The notes: a model not told the origin generated them from the letters alone. A stretch of 64,000 nucleotides of DNA from Methylobacterium sp. WSM2598 (GCF_000379105.1 NZ_KB900609.1:1885985-1949984); one strand, 5' to 3'. Numbered from the stretch's first letter, positions 1-8,318 are shown. Program-made: numbers and translations.

Positions 1-564
1 GCCAAGGACTGGAGTCCCTCGGCCTACTCGCCGCGCACCGGTCTCCTCTACCTGCCCCATACGAACCTCTGCATGGATGAGGAGCATATGGAGGCGAATT
101 ACATCGCGGGAACGCCCTATCTCGGGTCGGAAGTCCGGATGAAGGCCGGTCCCGGAGGCCACCGCGGCGTCTACACCGCCTGGGACGTCGCGGGCGAGCG
201 CGCCGCGTGGTCGATCAGGGAGGAGTTCCCGGTCTGGAGCGGAACCCTCGTCACCGCGGGCGACGTCACCTTCTACGGCACCATGGACGGCTGGTTCAAA
301 GCCGTGAACGCGCGCACGGGCGAGGTCCTGTGGCAGTTCAAGACCGGCTCCGGGATCATCGGCCAGCCGACCACCTATCGCGGCCCGGACGGGCACCAGC
401 ACGTCGCCATCCTGTCGGGCGTGGGCGGCTGGCCCGGCGTCATCGTCTCCGCCGACCTCGACCCGCGCGACGGCACCGGCGCGCTGGGCTTCCTCAACGC
501 CATGCGCGACCTGAAGGAGGTCACGACGAAGGGAGGGATGCTCTATGACTTCTCCCTTCCCTAG
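1..564 (+). CDS. PQQ-dependent alcohol dehydrogenase, XoxF-like (C-terminal part)
   Basis: Open from the first base of the window, so the N-terminal two thirds lie upstream; 187 residues are visible. The sequence is the last part of a quinoprotein eight-bladed propeller: KDWSPSAYSPRTG, then LPHTNLCMD, then GWFKAVNARTGEVLWQFKTG, then SGVGGWPG near the end. This is the pattern of the periplasmic methanol/ethanol dehydrogenase family, which oxidises primary alcohols with PQQ and passes electrons to a cytochrome c. XoxF-type is favoured over MxaF because the next genes are a XoxJ-like binding protein and a cytochrome c and no mxaI follows. The active-site Asp pair that would show lanthanide use is outside the window, so metal and clade cannot be decided. 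The end overlaps the next gene by 20 bases. Confidence 0.85.
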   Translation, partial: AKDWSPSAYSPRTGLLYLPHTNLCMDEEHMEANYIAGTPYLGSEVRMKAGPGGHRGVYTAWDVAGERAAWSIREEFPVWSGTLVTAGDVTFYGTMDGWFKAVNARTGEVLWQFKTGSGIIGQPTTYRGPDGHQHVAILSGVGGWPGVIVSADLDPRDGTGALGFLNAMRDLKEVTTKGGMLYDFSLP

Positions 565-1477
565 CGCGGCGCCCGATCGCGTCGCCGTCGGACGCTGCTC
601 CGGGTCGTCGGCCTTGCCGCATCGTCCTCGACGGACCGGCATCCGCTTCGTCGGACGATGCTCCGGGCTGCTCCGGCTCGCCTGCGGCTGCGCCGCTGCC
701 CTCGCCTGTTCGGGGGCCGGCGCCCGCGAGCTGCGGGTCTGCGCGGACCCGAACAACCTGCCGTTCTCGAACCGGGGCGGGGAGGGTTTCGAGAACCGGA
801 TCGTCGACATCGTCGCCCGCGATCTCGGCGCCACCGTGACCTACACGTGGTGGGCGCAGCGGCGCGGCTTCCTGCGCAACACCATCCTGGCTGGCCGGTG
901 CGATCTCGTTCCCGGAATCCCGGTCGGGCTCGAGGCCCTGCGGCCGACCCGGCCCTATTACCGCTCGTCCTTCGTGGTCGTGTCGCGTCCCGGGGGCCCC
1001 TCGATCCGGTCGCTCGATGACCCGAACCTGGCCGGCATGACCGTGGGCGTGCAGCTCGTCGGCAAGGACGCGGCCGGCACCCCGCCCGCGCGGGCGCTCG
1101 CCCGCCGGGGCATGACCGGGAACGTGCGCGGCTACCTCCTCACGGGTGACTACGCGGCGCCGAACCCGCCCGCCCGCATCATCGACGCGGTGGCCAGCGG
1201 AGAGATCGACGTCGCCCTCGCGTGGGGGCCGATGGCCGGCTACTTCGCGGCGCGGGCGGACCCACCCCTGCGCGTGGCACCGATCGAGCCCGCCATCGAC
1301 GGGCCGAAAGGGCCGATGGTCTTCGACGTGGCCATGGGGGTGCGACGGGGGGACGAGGATCTGCGCCTGGAGGTGGGCGCGGCGCTGGAGCGCCACCGGG
1401 CCGAGATCGACGCGATCCTCCTCCGCTACGACGTGCCCCGCCTGGACGGCACGCGCCGGGTCGAGGCGGGGCCATGA
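545..1477 (+). CDS. Quinoprotein dehydrogenase-associated periplasmic binding protein (XoxJ/MxaJ-like)
   Basis: 310 residues. After a long Arg-rich N-terminus there is a hydrophobic stretch (LLRLACGCAAALACSGAGA, residues about 42-60) that looks like a signal peptide. Then comes RELRVCADPNNLPFSN, the typical opening of the family 3 solute-binding proteins found beside PQQ dehydrogenases. Family members (MxaJ, XoxJ) are thought to help maturation or activation of the dehydrogenase rather than feed a transporter, and no permease is present here. ATG at 545 is the only in-frame ATG upstream of the mature region, giving a 20-base overlap with the dehydrogenase gene. The N-terminal extension is unusually long and carries an in-frame 18-base duplication (587-604 and 650-667, VGRCSG twice), so the true start may be a downstream GTG or TTG. 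Confidence 0.8.
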   Translation: MTSPFPSAAPDRVAVGRCSGSSALPHRPRRTGIRFVGRCSGLLRLACGCAAALACSGAGARELRVCADPNNLPFSNRGGEGFENRIVDIVARDLGATVTYTWWAQRRGFLRNTILAGRCDLVPGIPVGLEALRPTRPYYRSSFVVVSRPGGPSIRSLDDPNLAGMTVGVQLVGKDAAGTPPARALARRGMTGNVRGYLLTGDYAAPNPPARIIDAVASGEIDVALAWGPMAGYFAARADPPLRVAPIEPAIDGPKGPMVFDVAMGVRRGDEDLRLEVGAALERHRAEIDAILLRYDVPRLDGTRRVEAGP

Positions 1478-2037
1478 ACCGGCTTTCGGCCAAGCTGGCG
1501 CTCGCCGCGCTCGCCCTCGCGGCCTGCCAGAGGGAGGATCGCGAGGCGCGCCCGAGCCCCGTCGGGGCGGAGTCCCGGGAGCAGGTCGCCCTCAGCGATC
1601 TGTCGCCGGGCGAGGCGCTGCCGACCACCCGCACCAGCGGCCGGGCCAAGCAGTTCGAGGGCAACGCCTACCACCTCAGCCAGGGCAAGAAGCTCTTCAC
1701 GTGGTTCAACTGCAGCGGTTGCCACGCCCAGGGCGGCGGCGGCATGGGACCTGCCCTGATCGACGACCGCTGGATCTACGGCGGTTCGATCGAGAACATT
1801 GTCCAGACCATCCGCGAGGGCCGGCCGAACGGCATGCCCTCGTTCCGCGGGCGCATCCCCGACGACCAGATCTGGGAGCTCGCCGCCTATGTCCGCTCGA
1901 TGAGCGGGAACGTGCCGTCGAGCGCGGCGCCCTCCCGCAGCGACAGCATGCATCCGCATCCCTCCGAGAACCGGACCAGCCCGAGCCCGCCGGTCTCGGG
2001 TGGGATCGTTCCGCCGTCAGGGCAGATGCCCCGATGA
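1474..2037 (+). CDS. Lipoprotein c-type cytochrome, likely dehydrogenase electron acceptor
   Basis: 187 residues. The N-terminus LALAALALAACQ is a lipoprotein signal with a lipobox Cys near residue 19, so the protein is probably tethered to a membrane on the periplasmic side. A single haem c site CSGCH lies at residues 80-84 and a likely axial Met at 121 (NGMPSFRG); the class I cytochrome fold ends with the usual WELAAYVRSM helix. The Pro/Ser-rich tail after about residue 150 is low complexity. It starts at ATG 1474, overlapping the preceding stop (ATGA), and its own stop overlaps coxB the same way, so the three are probably translationally coupled. Inferred role: shuttle electrons from the PQQ dehydrogenase to the caa3 oxidase encoded next. 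Confidence 0.85.
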   Translation: MNRLSAKLALAALALAACQREDREARPSPVGAESREQVALSDLSPGEALPTTRTSGRAKQFEGNAYHLSQGKKLFTWFNCSGCHAQGGGGMGPALIDDRWIYGGSIENIVQTIREGRPNGMPSFRGRIPDDQIWELAAYVRSMSGNVPSSAAPSRSDSMHPHPSENRTSPSPPVSGGIVPPSGQMPR

Positions 2038-3050
2038 GCGCGCGGGGGAGTGCTCGGCGCGCCCTGGCCCTCGGCCTCGCCCTCCCGCTCGCGGGCTGCA
2101 CCTTCGTGCAGTCCCCCCTGGACCCGGTCAGCCCGCAGGCGCGGGACCTGCTGTGGCTGTTCTGGCTGTTCAGCGCCGTGCTGGCGGCGATCTGGCTGGC
2201 CGTGATGCTCGCGCTCCTCGCGAGCGTTCGGGCGAGGAGGGCGGAGACCGCCGACCCGCTGGCGATCGACCCGCGGCGCGAGCGGCGCGCGACCGCGCTC
2301 GTGGCGGGACTGACGGTCGCGACCGGCCTCGTCGTGCTGGTCCTGACCGGTCTGAGCTACGCCGGGCAGCGCCGGCTGTTCGGCGACGAGGCGGCCCGGG
2401 TGACGATCCGCGTGATCGGGCACCAATGGTGGTGGGAGGTGCAGTACGAGGACCCCGAGCCGAGCCGCGGCTTCACCACCGCGAACGAGATCCACGTGCC
2501 GGTCGGGGTGCCGGTGCGGCTGACGCTCGATTCCACGGACGTGATCCACTCCTTCTGGGTCCCGAGCCTGACGGGCAAGCAGGACCTCATCCCGGGGCGG
2601 ACCAACGCGATCCACTTCACCGCCGAGCGTCCCGGCCTCTACCGCGGCCAATGCGCCGAGTTCTGCGGGATGCAGCATGCCAAGATGGGCCTCCTGGTGA
2701 TCGCGGAGAACGAGGAGAGCTTCGACCGCTGGCGCCGGGGGCAGGCCGCACCCCGTCCCGAGCCCGGGAGCGACGAGGCCCGGGCGGGCGAGGCGGCCTT
2801 CGTCGCCGCGCCCTGCTCCCTCTGCCACCAGGTGCGGGGCACCGCCGCGGCCGGCCGCAACGGTCCGGAACTCACCCATGTGGGCTCGCGCCGCACCCTG
2901 GCCGCCGGCACCCTGCCGATGAGCCGGGGCAACCTGGCGGCCTGGATCGTCGACCCGCACGGCATCAAGCCCGGGGTCAACATGCCCCTGGTGAGGCTCG
3001 ACCCCGACCAGCTGAACACCGTCTCGGCCTACCTCGAGGGGCTCAAATGA
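2034..3050 (+). CDS. ctaC: Cytochrome c oxidase subunit II with fused cytochrome c domain (caa3 type)
   Basis: 338 residues. Order: lipoprotein-like signal (lipobox Cys near 22), two membrane helices (about 38-65 and 86-111), then the periplasmic cupredoxin domain with IGHQWWWEVQYE and the CuA ligands C207, C211, H215 and M218 in CAEFCGMQHAKM. A C-terminal cytochrome c domain follows with CSLCH at 261-265 and a likely axial Met in GVNMPLV. The attached haem c makes this a caa3-type oxidase, which accepts electrons directly from a cytochrome. ATG 2034 overlaps the upstream TGA and the stop overlaps the ATG of subunit I. Confidence 0.93.
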   Translation: MSARGSARRALALGLALPLAGCTFVQSPLDPVSPQARDLLWLFWLFSAVLAAIWLAVMLALLASVRARRAETADPLAIDPRRERRATALVAGLTVATGLVVLVLTGLSYAGQRRLFGDEAARVTIRVIGHQWWWEVQYEDPEPSRGFTTANEIHVPVGVPVRLTLDSTDVIHSFWVPSLTGKQDLIPGRTNAIHFTAERPGLYRGQCAEFCGMQHAKMGLLVIAENEESFDRWRRGQAAPRPEPGSDEARAGEAAFVAAPCSLCHQVRGTAAAGRNGPELTHVGSRRTLAAGTLPMSRGNLAAWIVDPHGIKPGVNMPLVRLDPDQLNTVSAYLEGLK

Positions 3051-4964
3051 GCGACGTGGCGTCCGCGACCGGCGACCTGCGCGACACGAACCTCGACGGG
3101 CCGGCGCTCAGCGCGCGGCTCGGCCGCGTCTGGGGGACCCGGCGCGGCCTCCTCGGCGCGCTCGCCACGGTCGACCACAAGATCATCGGCCGGCGCTACA
3201 TCGTGACGGCCTTCCTGTTCCTGTTCCTCGGCGGCCTCACCGCCCTCGTGATGCGCCTGCAGCTCGCCCGGCCGGAGAGCGGCCTCGTCGGTCCCGACAC
3301 CTACAACCAGCTCTTCACGATGCACGGCTCGACCATGATGTTCCTGTTCGGCGTGCCGATCGGGGAGGCCATGGCCGTCTACCTCGTTCCGCTGATGGTC
3401 GGCACCCGCAACCTCGCCTTCCCGCGCCTCAATGCCTTCTCGTACTGGGTCTACCTCTCGGGCGGGCTGTTCCTGTGGGTGTCGTTCCTGCTCAACATCG
3501 GGCCGGATGTCGGCTGGTTCGCCTACGTGCCGCTCTCCGGACCTGAGTACTCGCCGGGCAAGCGCGCCGATACCTGGGCGCAGATGATCACCTTCACGGA
3601 GCTCTCGGGCCTCGCGGTCGCGATCGAGATCATCGTGACGGTGCTCAAGCAACGCGCGCCCGGCATGACGCTGGACCGCATTCCCGTCTTCGTCTGGGCA
3701 CTGTTCGTCAACTCCTTCATCATCGTGTTCGCGCTGCCCGCGGTGATGCTCGCCTCGACCTTCCTGATCCTCGACCGGCTGGTCGGCACGCACCTGTTCA
3801 ACCCGGCCGAGGGCGGCGACGCGCTGCTCTACCAGCATCTGTTCTGGTTCTTCGGCCATCCGGAAGTCTACATCATCTTCCTGCCGGGGACCGCCTTCGT
3901 GTCGGCGATCATCCCGACCTTCGCGCGGCGCGAGACGTTCGGCTACCTCGCCCTCGTCCTGTCGCTGATCGCCACCGGCTTCCTGTCCTTTGGCCTCTGG
4001 GTCCACCACATGTTCGTGACCGGGCTGCCGCAGCTCGGGGCGGCCTTCTTCACCGCGTCGAGCATGCTGATCGCGATCCCGAACGGGCTGCAGATCTTCT
4101 GCTGGATCGCGACGCTGTGGGACGGGCGGCCGGTCTGGCGCACGCCGCTGCTGTTCGTGGCCGGCTTCTTCTTCATCTTCGTGGCGGGCGGGTTGTCCGG
4201 GATCATGCTCGCCTCGGTGCCGATCGACACCCAGGTCCACGACACCTACTTCGTCGTCGCGCACTTCCACTACGTGCTGATCGGCGGCAACGTCTTCCCG
4301 CTGATCGGTGCGATCTACTACTGGTTCCCGAAATTCACCGGACGCCTGCTGAGCGAGCGGCTCGGCGCCTGGAACTTCTGGCTCACCTTCGTCGGCTTCA
4401 ACGTCGCGTTCTTCCCGATGCACATCAGCGGGCTGATGGGGATGCCGCGCCGCGTCTACACCTACGGGCCCGAGATGGGCTGGGGACACCTGCAGCTCCT
4501 CTCGACGGCGGGCGCGCTGATCCTGTTCGCGGGCTTCCTCGTCTTCGCCTGGAACGTGATCGCCAGCCTGCGTCGCGGCGACGTCGCCGGCGCGAATCCC
4601 TGGAACGCCGGCACGCTCGAATGGGCGACGGCGTCCCCCCCCGCCTCCCCAGAACTTCGACCGCATCCCGCTCGTCACCCACCGCGAGCCGCTCTGGGCG
4701 GAGCGGGGCGGCCTGCCCGTCGTGACCGGCCTGAGCGTCGGCCATCGCGAGCTGGTCGTCAGCAGCGTGGCCGAGGCCGAGCCCCAGCTGCGCGAGACCT
4801 CGCCCGCTCCGTCGATCTGGCCGCTCGCGGCGGCGATCGCCGTCGGGGTGACCTTCATCGGCTCGATCTTCACACCCTACGCGGTGCTCTGGGGGGCGCT
4901 GCCGATCGCGGCGGCGCTCACCGGCTGGTTCTGGCCCAAGACCGCGCCGGAGGACGAGGAATGA
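3047..4964 (+). CDS. ctaD: Cytochrome c oxidase subunit I, frameshifted near its C-terminus in this sequence
   Basis: Haem-copper oxidase catalytic subunit with about 12 membrane helices. Visible ligands: H93 (HGSTMMFLFG), H271-E273-Y275 (HPEVY, giving CuB His, the D-channel Glu and the cross-linked Tyr), H320-H321 (WVHHMF), H406 and H408 (AHFHYVLIGG). HPEVY marks an A1-type enzyme. The reading frame breaks at eight consecutive C (4635-4642). Up to there the frame reads EWATAS; with seven C it would continue SPPPPQNFDRIPLVTHREPLW and run through two more membrane segments to TGA 4962-4964, overlapping subunit III. As given, the frame instead runs on into subunit III in the same frame. A one-base sequencing error in a homopolymer is most likely; a real mutation or slippage site is possible. 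Confidence 0.9.
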
Positions 4965-5599
4965 GCACCCTGCGCGCCGAGGCGCGACCCGCCCGGGCCG
5001 ACGCGCCGCGCGTGACCCGGGACGTCTCGGCCCTCCCGACCTACGGCTTCGGCCCGACGAGCCCGATGTGGTGGGGCACGCTCGGCTTCTTCGTCGTCGA
5101 GGGCACCGGGTTCGCGCTCGCGCTCGGCGCCTGCTTCTACCTGGTGCAGCAGAACCCGCAATGGCCCCTGGCGCCGGCGCCGCCCGACCACTGGGCCGGA
5201 ACCCTCAACACGCTGCTCCTGCTCGCCAGCCTCTGGCCGAACCGGGTGGCCGACCGCGACGCGCAGGCGCTGGACCTCGGGCGCGTGCGGCGCGACCTCG
5301 TGATCATGTCCCTCGTCGCGATCGCGGCGACCGCCGTCCGGCTCTACGAGTTCACGGGCCTCGGCGTGAACTGGGACCAGAACGCCTACGGCTCGATCAC
5401 CTGGGTGCTGCTCGGCCTGCACCTGACGCACCTGATCACCGATGCGGGCGACACGCTGGTGCTCACCGCCCTGATGTTCACGCGTCACGCGACCGGCAAG
5501 CGCTTCAGCGACGTGAGCGACAACGCCTTCTACTGGTACTTCGTCGTGCTGTCCTGGCTGCCGATCTACCTGGCCGTGTACTGGCTGCCGCGCTGGTGA
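4961..5599 (+). CDS. ctaE: Cytochrome c oxidase subunit III
   Basis: 212 residues with about five membrane helices. TSPMWWGTLGFFVVEGTGFA, LHLTHLITDAGD and the closing DNAFYWYFVVLSWLPIYLAV are typical of subunit III. The protein is short for the family, with five rather than seven helices as in many caa3 and related operons. ATG 4961 sits in an ATGA overlap with the restored stop of subunit I, which supports separate subunits I and III rather than a fusion. It probably stabilises the oxidase core and proton uptake. Confidence 0.9.
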   Translation: MSTLRAEARPARADAPRVTRDVSALPTYGFGPTSPMWWGTLGFFVVEGTGFALALGACFYLVQQNPQWPLAPAPPDHWAGTLNTLLLLASLWPNRVADRDAQALDLGRVRRDLVIMSLVAIAATAVRLYEFTGLGVNWDQNAYGSITWVLLGLHLTHLITDAGDTLVLTALMFTRHATGKRFSDVSDNAFYWYFVVLSWLPIYLAVYWLPRW

Positions 5600-5606
5600 G
5601 GGTGCG

Positions 5607-5996
5607 ATGCGCAACTGGCTGACCGGAGGATGGCCCTCCGCCGGAATCTTCGCCGGCCCGACGGCGTGGCTGGTGAGCACGCAGGCGAACTACGCGCTCG
5701 CGCCCTGGAGCTGCGCCCACCGCTTTCCGGTGATCCCCCTCCTCGCGGCGGCTCTGGTCGCGGCGAGCCTGGGCGGGAGCTACGCCTCGTGGCGCGCCTG
5801 TCAGCGGCCGCCGGAGGCCGACGCGACCACGGTGCCGGCCCCGGACGGGTCGCGCGCGACCTCCCTCGACTCGCCCGAGGGCGGCCGTCCTCACCGGCTG
5901 ATCGCCGCGATCGGCGTGCTGGTCTCGCTCCTGTTCGCCGTCGTGATCGGGGTTCACGGCGTCGCCGGGCTGGTGTTCAGCGGGTGCGAGCGGTGA
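5607..5996 (+). CDS. Small integral membrane protein of the oxidase operon
   Basis: 129 residues with three likely membrane segments: around residues 8-25, 42-60 (PLLAAALVAASLGGSYASW) and 100-125 (AAIGVLVSLLFAVVIGVHGV). A charged, Pro-rich stretch separates the second and third. No known catalytic motif. It starts seven bases after subunit III ends and its stop overlaps the GTG of the CtaG-like gene, so it belongs to the operon. Similar small membrane proteins are often seen in alphaproteobacterial caa3 operons, but I do not know a function; an assembly or accessory role is inferred from position only. Confidence 0.7.
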   Translation: MRNWLTGGWPSAGIFAGPTAWLVSTQANYALAPWSCAHRFPVIPLLAAALVAASLGGSYASWRACQRPPEADATTVPAPDGSRATSLDSPEGGRPHRLIAAIGVLVSLLFAVVIGVHGVAGLVFSGCER

Positions 5997-6937
5997 GGCG
6001 GCCCGCGGCGGAGGCCCGCGCCCGGGCAGCTTGCGCCGCGATGGTCACCGCGGCACTCGTCCTGCCGACGGGCAGCTCGGCCCATGGCGGCGATCCCGGC
6101 GCGCTCTGGCCGAGCGGCCCCGCCTGGGCGAGCGACCCGAGGGTGCTCGCTCCGCTCTCCGTCAGCGCCGTGCTGTTCCTGGTCGGCACGGTGCGCCTGT
6201 GGGGGCGGGCCGGTCACGGCCGCGGGGTGCGCCGCTGGCAGGTCGCCTGCTTCTGGAGCGGTTGGACCGTGCTGGCCCTGGCCCTGCTGTCCCCGCTGCA
6301 CGGGTGGGGCGAACGTCTCTTCACCGCCTACATGGTCGAGCACGAGCTCCTGATGGTGATCGCGGCTCCCCTGCTCGTGCTCGCCCGCCCGGGCAGCGCG
6401 ATGCTGTGGGCCCTGCCCGCGTCCTGGCGCCCGCGTGTCGGCGGGGTCGTCCGCCTGCCGGTCCTCGGTCCCGCGTGGCGGTCCATGCGAACGCCGTTCT
6501 CGGCGACGCTGCTCCACGGGGTGGCGCTCTGGGCCTGGCACATGCCGGGCCTCTACGATCTCGTGCTGGTGAACGCCCTCGCGCACTGGCTCCAGCACCT
6601 CAGTTTCCTGCTCTCGGCGCTCCTGTTCTGGTGGGCCCTGCTGCACGGGCCCGTCCGGAGCCGCGGCTACGGGGCATCCTTCCTCTACCTCTTCCTGACG
6701 AGCCTCCACACCGGCCTGCTCGGAGTCCTGCTGACGGTCTCGCCGCGGCTCTGGTACCCGCGCCAGGTCGCGGCGGCCGCCGAGTGGGGGCTGACTCCCC
6801 TGGAGGATCAGCAGCTCGCCGGTCTGGTGATGTGGGTGCCGGCCGGGCTGGTCTACGCCGCGGCCGCCCTGACGCTGGCCGGGATCTGGATCCGTCGCTC
6901 AGGACCGGACACCGCGAGGCAGGCCCATGCCGCTTAG
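5993..6937 (+). CDS. CtaG-like cytochrome c oxidase assembly membrane protein
   Basis: About 314 residues from GTG 5993, or 298 from ATG 6041. Multiple membrane helices with MVEHELLMVIAAPLLVLARP, LLHGVALWAWHMPGLYDLVL and HWLQHLSFLLSALLFWWALL, the His-rich helix pattern of the caa3_CtaG family (Bacillus CtaG). Members of that family help assemble caa3 oxidase, probably through copper delivery. It is unrelated to the CtaG/Cox11 family that shares the name. The GTG overlaps the previous stop, and the end overlaps the next cytochrome gene by 11 bases. Confidence 0.85.
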   Translation: MRRPAAEARARAACAAMVTAALVLPTGSSAHGGDPGALWPSGPAWASDPRVLAPLSVSAVLFLVGTVRLWGRAGHGRGVRRWQVACFWSGWTVLALALLSPLHGWGERLFTAYMVEHELLMVIAAPLLVLARPGSAMLWALPASWRPRVGGVVRLPVLGPAWRSMRTPFSATLLHGVALWAWHMPGLYDLVLVNALAHWLQHLSFLLSALLFWWALLHGPVRSRGYGASFLYLFLTSLHTGLLGVLLTVSPRLWYPRQVAAAAEWGLTPLEDQQLAGLVMWVPAGLVYAAAALTLAGIWIRRSGPDTARQAHAA

Positions 6938-7325
6938 ATGGATCGCGCTCCTCGCCGCGGCGGCGGCCCTCGCCACCGGCGGCCTCGTCGCTCACCGGAT
7001 CGACCTCCGGCGTCAACGGATCGAGCTTGCCAGGAACCTGACTGGGGGAGACCCCGACCGCGCCCCGGCGCTGATGATCGGCCACGGCTGCGCCGGCTGC
7101 CACGAGATCCCGGGCCTCGCGGGCCCTCGGGGGCGGGTCGGCCCGCCGCTGGGCAGCGTGGCCGAGCGCGTCTACATCGGCGGGGTCGTGACGAACACGC
7201 CCGAAAACCTGGTTCGCTGGATCGTCGATCCGAGAGCCCTCGATCCCCGGACGGCGATGCCGGTCACCGGGATTTCCGAGGCGCAGGCCCGGGACATCGC
7301 GGCCTACCTGTACGCCCATCGCTAG
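6927..7325 (+). CDS. Membrane-anchored class I cytochrome c
   Basis: 132 residues. An N-terminal hydrophobic helix (residues 4-20) could be a signal anchor. Haem site CAGCH at 55-59 and probable axial Met at 111 (TAMPVTG) define a single class I cytochrome c domain. The segment IVDPRALDPRTAMPV resembles the cytochrome domain fused to subunit II of the same operon (IVDPHGIKPGVNMPL), suggesting a common origin or a shared docking partner. Last gene of the operon; overlaps the CtaG-like gene by 11 bases. Confidence 0.85.
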   Translation: MPLRWIALLAAAAALATGGLVAHRIDLRRQRIELARNLTGGDPDRAPALMIGHGCAGCHEIPGLAGPRGRVGPPLGSVAERVYIGGVVTNTPENLVRWIVDPRALDPRTAMPVTGISEAQARDIAAYLYAHR

Positions 7326-7384
7326 AGGCGCGCCGGCCGGACCGCCCGCCGCCGTCCCGCCGGACGGCGCCGATCGGCACCGCC

Positions 7385-7406
7385 GCCGGCTCGACGCCGA
7401 GCCGGC
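7385..7406. terminator. Possible bidirectional terminator hairpin
   Basis: Perfect 9-bp stem GCCGGCTCG / CGAGCCGGC with a 4-base loop, placed between the 3' ends of two convergent genes (7325 and 7416). No U-tract follows on either strand, so it may be a Rho-assisted or non-canonical terminator. Confidence 0.35.
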
Positions 7407-7415
7407 GACCGATGC

Positions 7416-7670
7416 TCAGGACCCCGTGATCATCTCGGCGAAGTCGTCCGGCACCTCGCCGAACCGGCCCAGGATCGCGACGCCTTCCAGTTCGCCCGTC
7501 TCGCTGTCGGCCCGGATCCGCAGGGCGGCCGCGCCGGGCTTGCGGGCCGCGATGGCCTCGGCGCGCTTGAGCGCGCCGCTCTCGGTCGGGGCGACGTCGC
7601 GCGCGCCCGGCACGAGGCGCTTGCGCTTCATCTCGAAGGTCTGGATCACGTAGGTGGTCGCCGTCGCCAT
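7416..7670 (-). CDS. Small conserved hypothetical protein
   Basis: 84 residues from ATG at 7670 (MATATTYVIQTFEMKRKRL). An earlier in-frame ATG would add an Arg-rich stretch encoded by the 25-base repeat at 7722-7776, so the shorter form is preferred. It reads like a small soluble alpha/beta protein: a strand (TTYVIQTFEM), basic residues, then a helix (ESGALKRAEAIAAR), and an acidic tail GEVPDDFAEMI. No motif known to me. The layout resembles other short cytosolic proteins of rhizobia and methylobacteria of unknown role. Confidence 0.65.
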   Translation of the reverse strand: MATATTYVIQTFEMKRKRLVPGARDVAPTESGALKRAEAIAARKPGAAALRIRADSETGELEGVAILGRFGEVPDDFAEMITGS

Positions 7671-7721
7671 GGTCGTTCCGGGATCGCGTGCGTCCGTCCG
7701 ATTTCGTTCTAAGCATCCTTC

Positions 7722-7776
7722 CGCCGGCCGGGACCGGCCGGTGCCGCATTTCGCCGGCCGGGACCGGCCGGTGCCG
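7722..7776. repeat. Two 25-bp direct repeats with palindromic core
   Basis: Identical 25-base units at 7722-7746 and 7752-7776, 30 bases apart. Each contains the inverted pair CCGGCC / GGCCGG around GGGA, so each copy can itself fold. They lie 50-100 bases upstream of the small minus-strand gene starting at 7670 and could be part of its promoter or leader. Bases 7777-7966 hold nothing else I can support. Confidence 0.7.
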
Positions 7777-7966
7777 AAGGGGTCAGCGGTTCGGCGGCGA
7801 ACCGAAGCACCGCGTCGGCGAAACATGATGCAGCCTCAAGAGGCCGAGCAGAATTGCCCCATGCTCGTCTGCTCGGCGACGGGATCCGGCCGAGTCCCGC
7901 CCGACGGGCCGGGGCGCGACCCGATGTCCGACGGCGCGCTGGTCCGGCGCTCCCGCGCGGGCCGCG

Positions 7967-8179
7967 TCAGCTCTCGGCGGTGTCCGCCGCGTCGGCGGGC
8001 GCGGGGGCGTCCGGCGGCGGCGCGGGCCGCTGCCCGCGGGCCGGCTTGCCGCGGGACGCGCGCGAAGCGCTCGACGGTTCCGTGCCGGGCACCGGGGCGA
8101 GGCGGGCGATCCGCTCCCTGAACTCCTCGTTCGAGGGGCCGCGCGCCGCGCCTGTGATGGGGCTCCTGGTCATGCTCAT
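7967..8179 (-). CDS. Small hypothetical protein, Ala/Pro-rich tail
   Basis: 70 residues from ATG 8179 (or 8173): MSMTRSPITGAARGPSNEEF, a short helix REFRERIARLAPV-like segment, then a low-complexity Ser/Arg/Pro/Ala tail. The first half looks like a real short polar protein, but the tail is composition-driven, so the call rests mainly on the position within a run of small minus-strand genes. Confidence 0.4.
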   Translation of the reverse strand: MSMTRSPITGAARGPSNEEFRERIARLAPVPGTEPSSASRASRGKPARGQRPAPPPDAPAPADAADTAES

Positions 8180-8318
8180 TCGCTTTCGGGTTGCCCGGTC
8201 GAGAACCCGTGACGGGGAAACGGGCGCGTGCCGATCCCGGCTGCGCGGCGGACGATCCGCGCCCGGGCCGGCGGGATGTCGGGGCGCCCGAGACGGCACC
8301 CCGGCGAGGGCCGAGGGG

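Noticed and set aside
521..1396. Long minus-strand reading frames opposite the dehydrogenase operon and elsewhere
   Set aside because: In DNA this GC-rich the opposite strand is open by chance; these frames are Arg/Gly/Ala-rich, lack domains and lie over well-supported genes.
3047..5599. A single fused oxidase subunit I-III gene
   Set aside because: The linking 110 residues have no family similarity and arise from reading past the eight-C frameshift; the normal frame gives a proper subunit I end with an ATGA overlap to subunit III.
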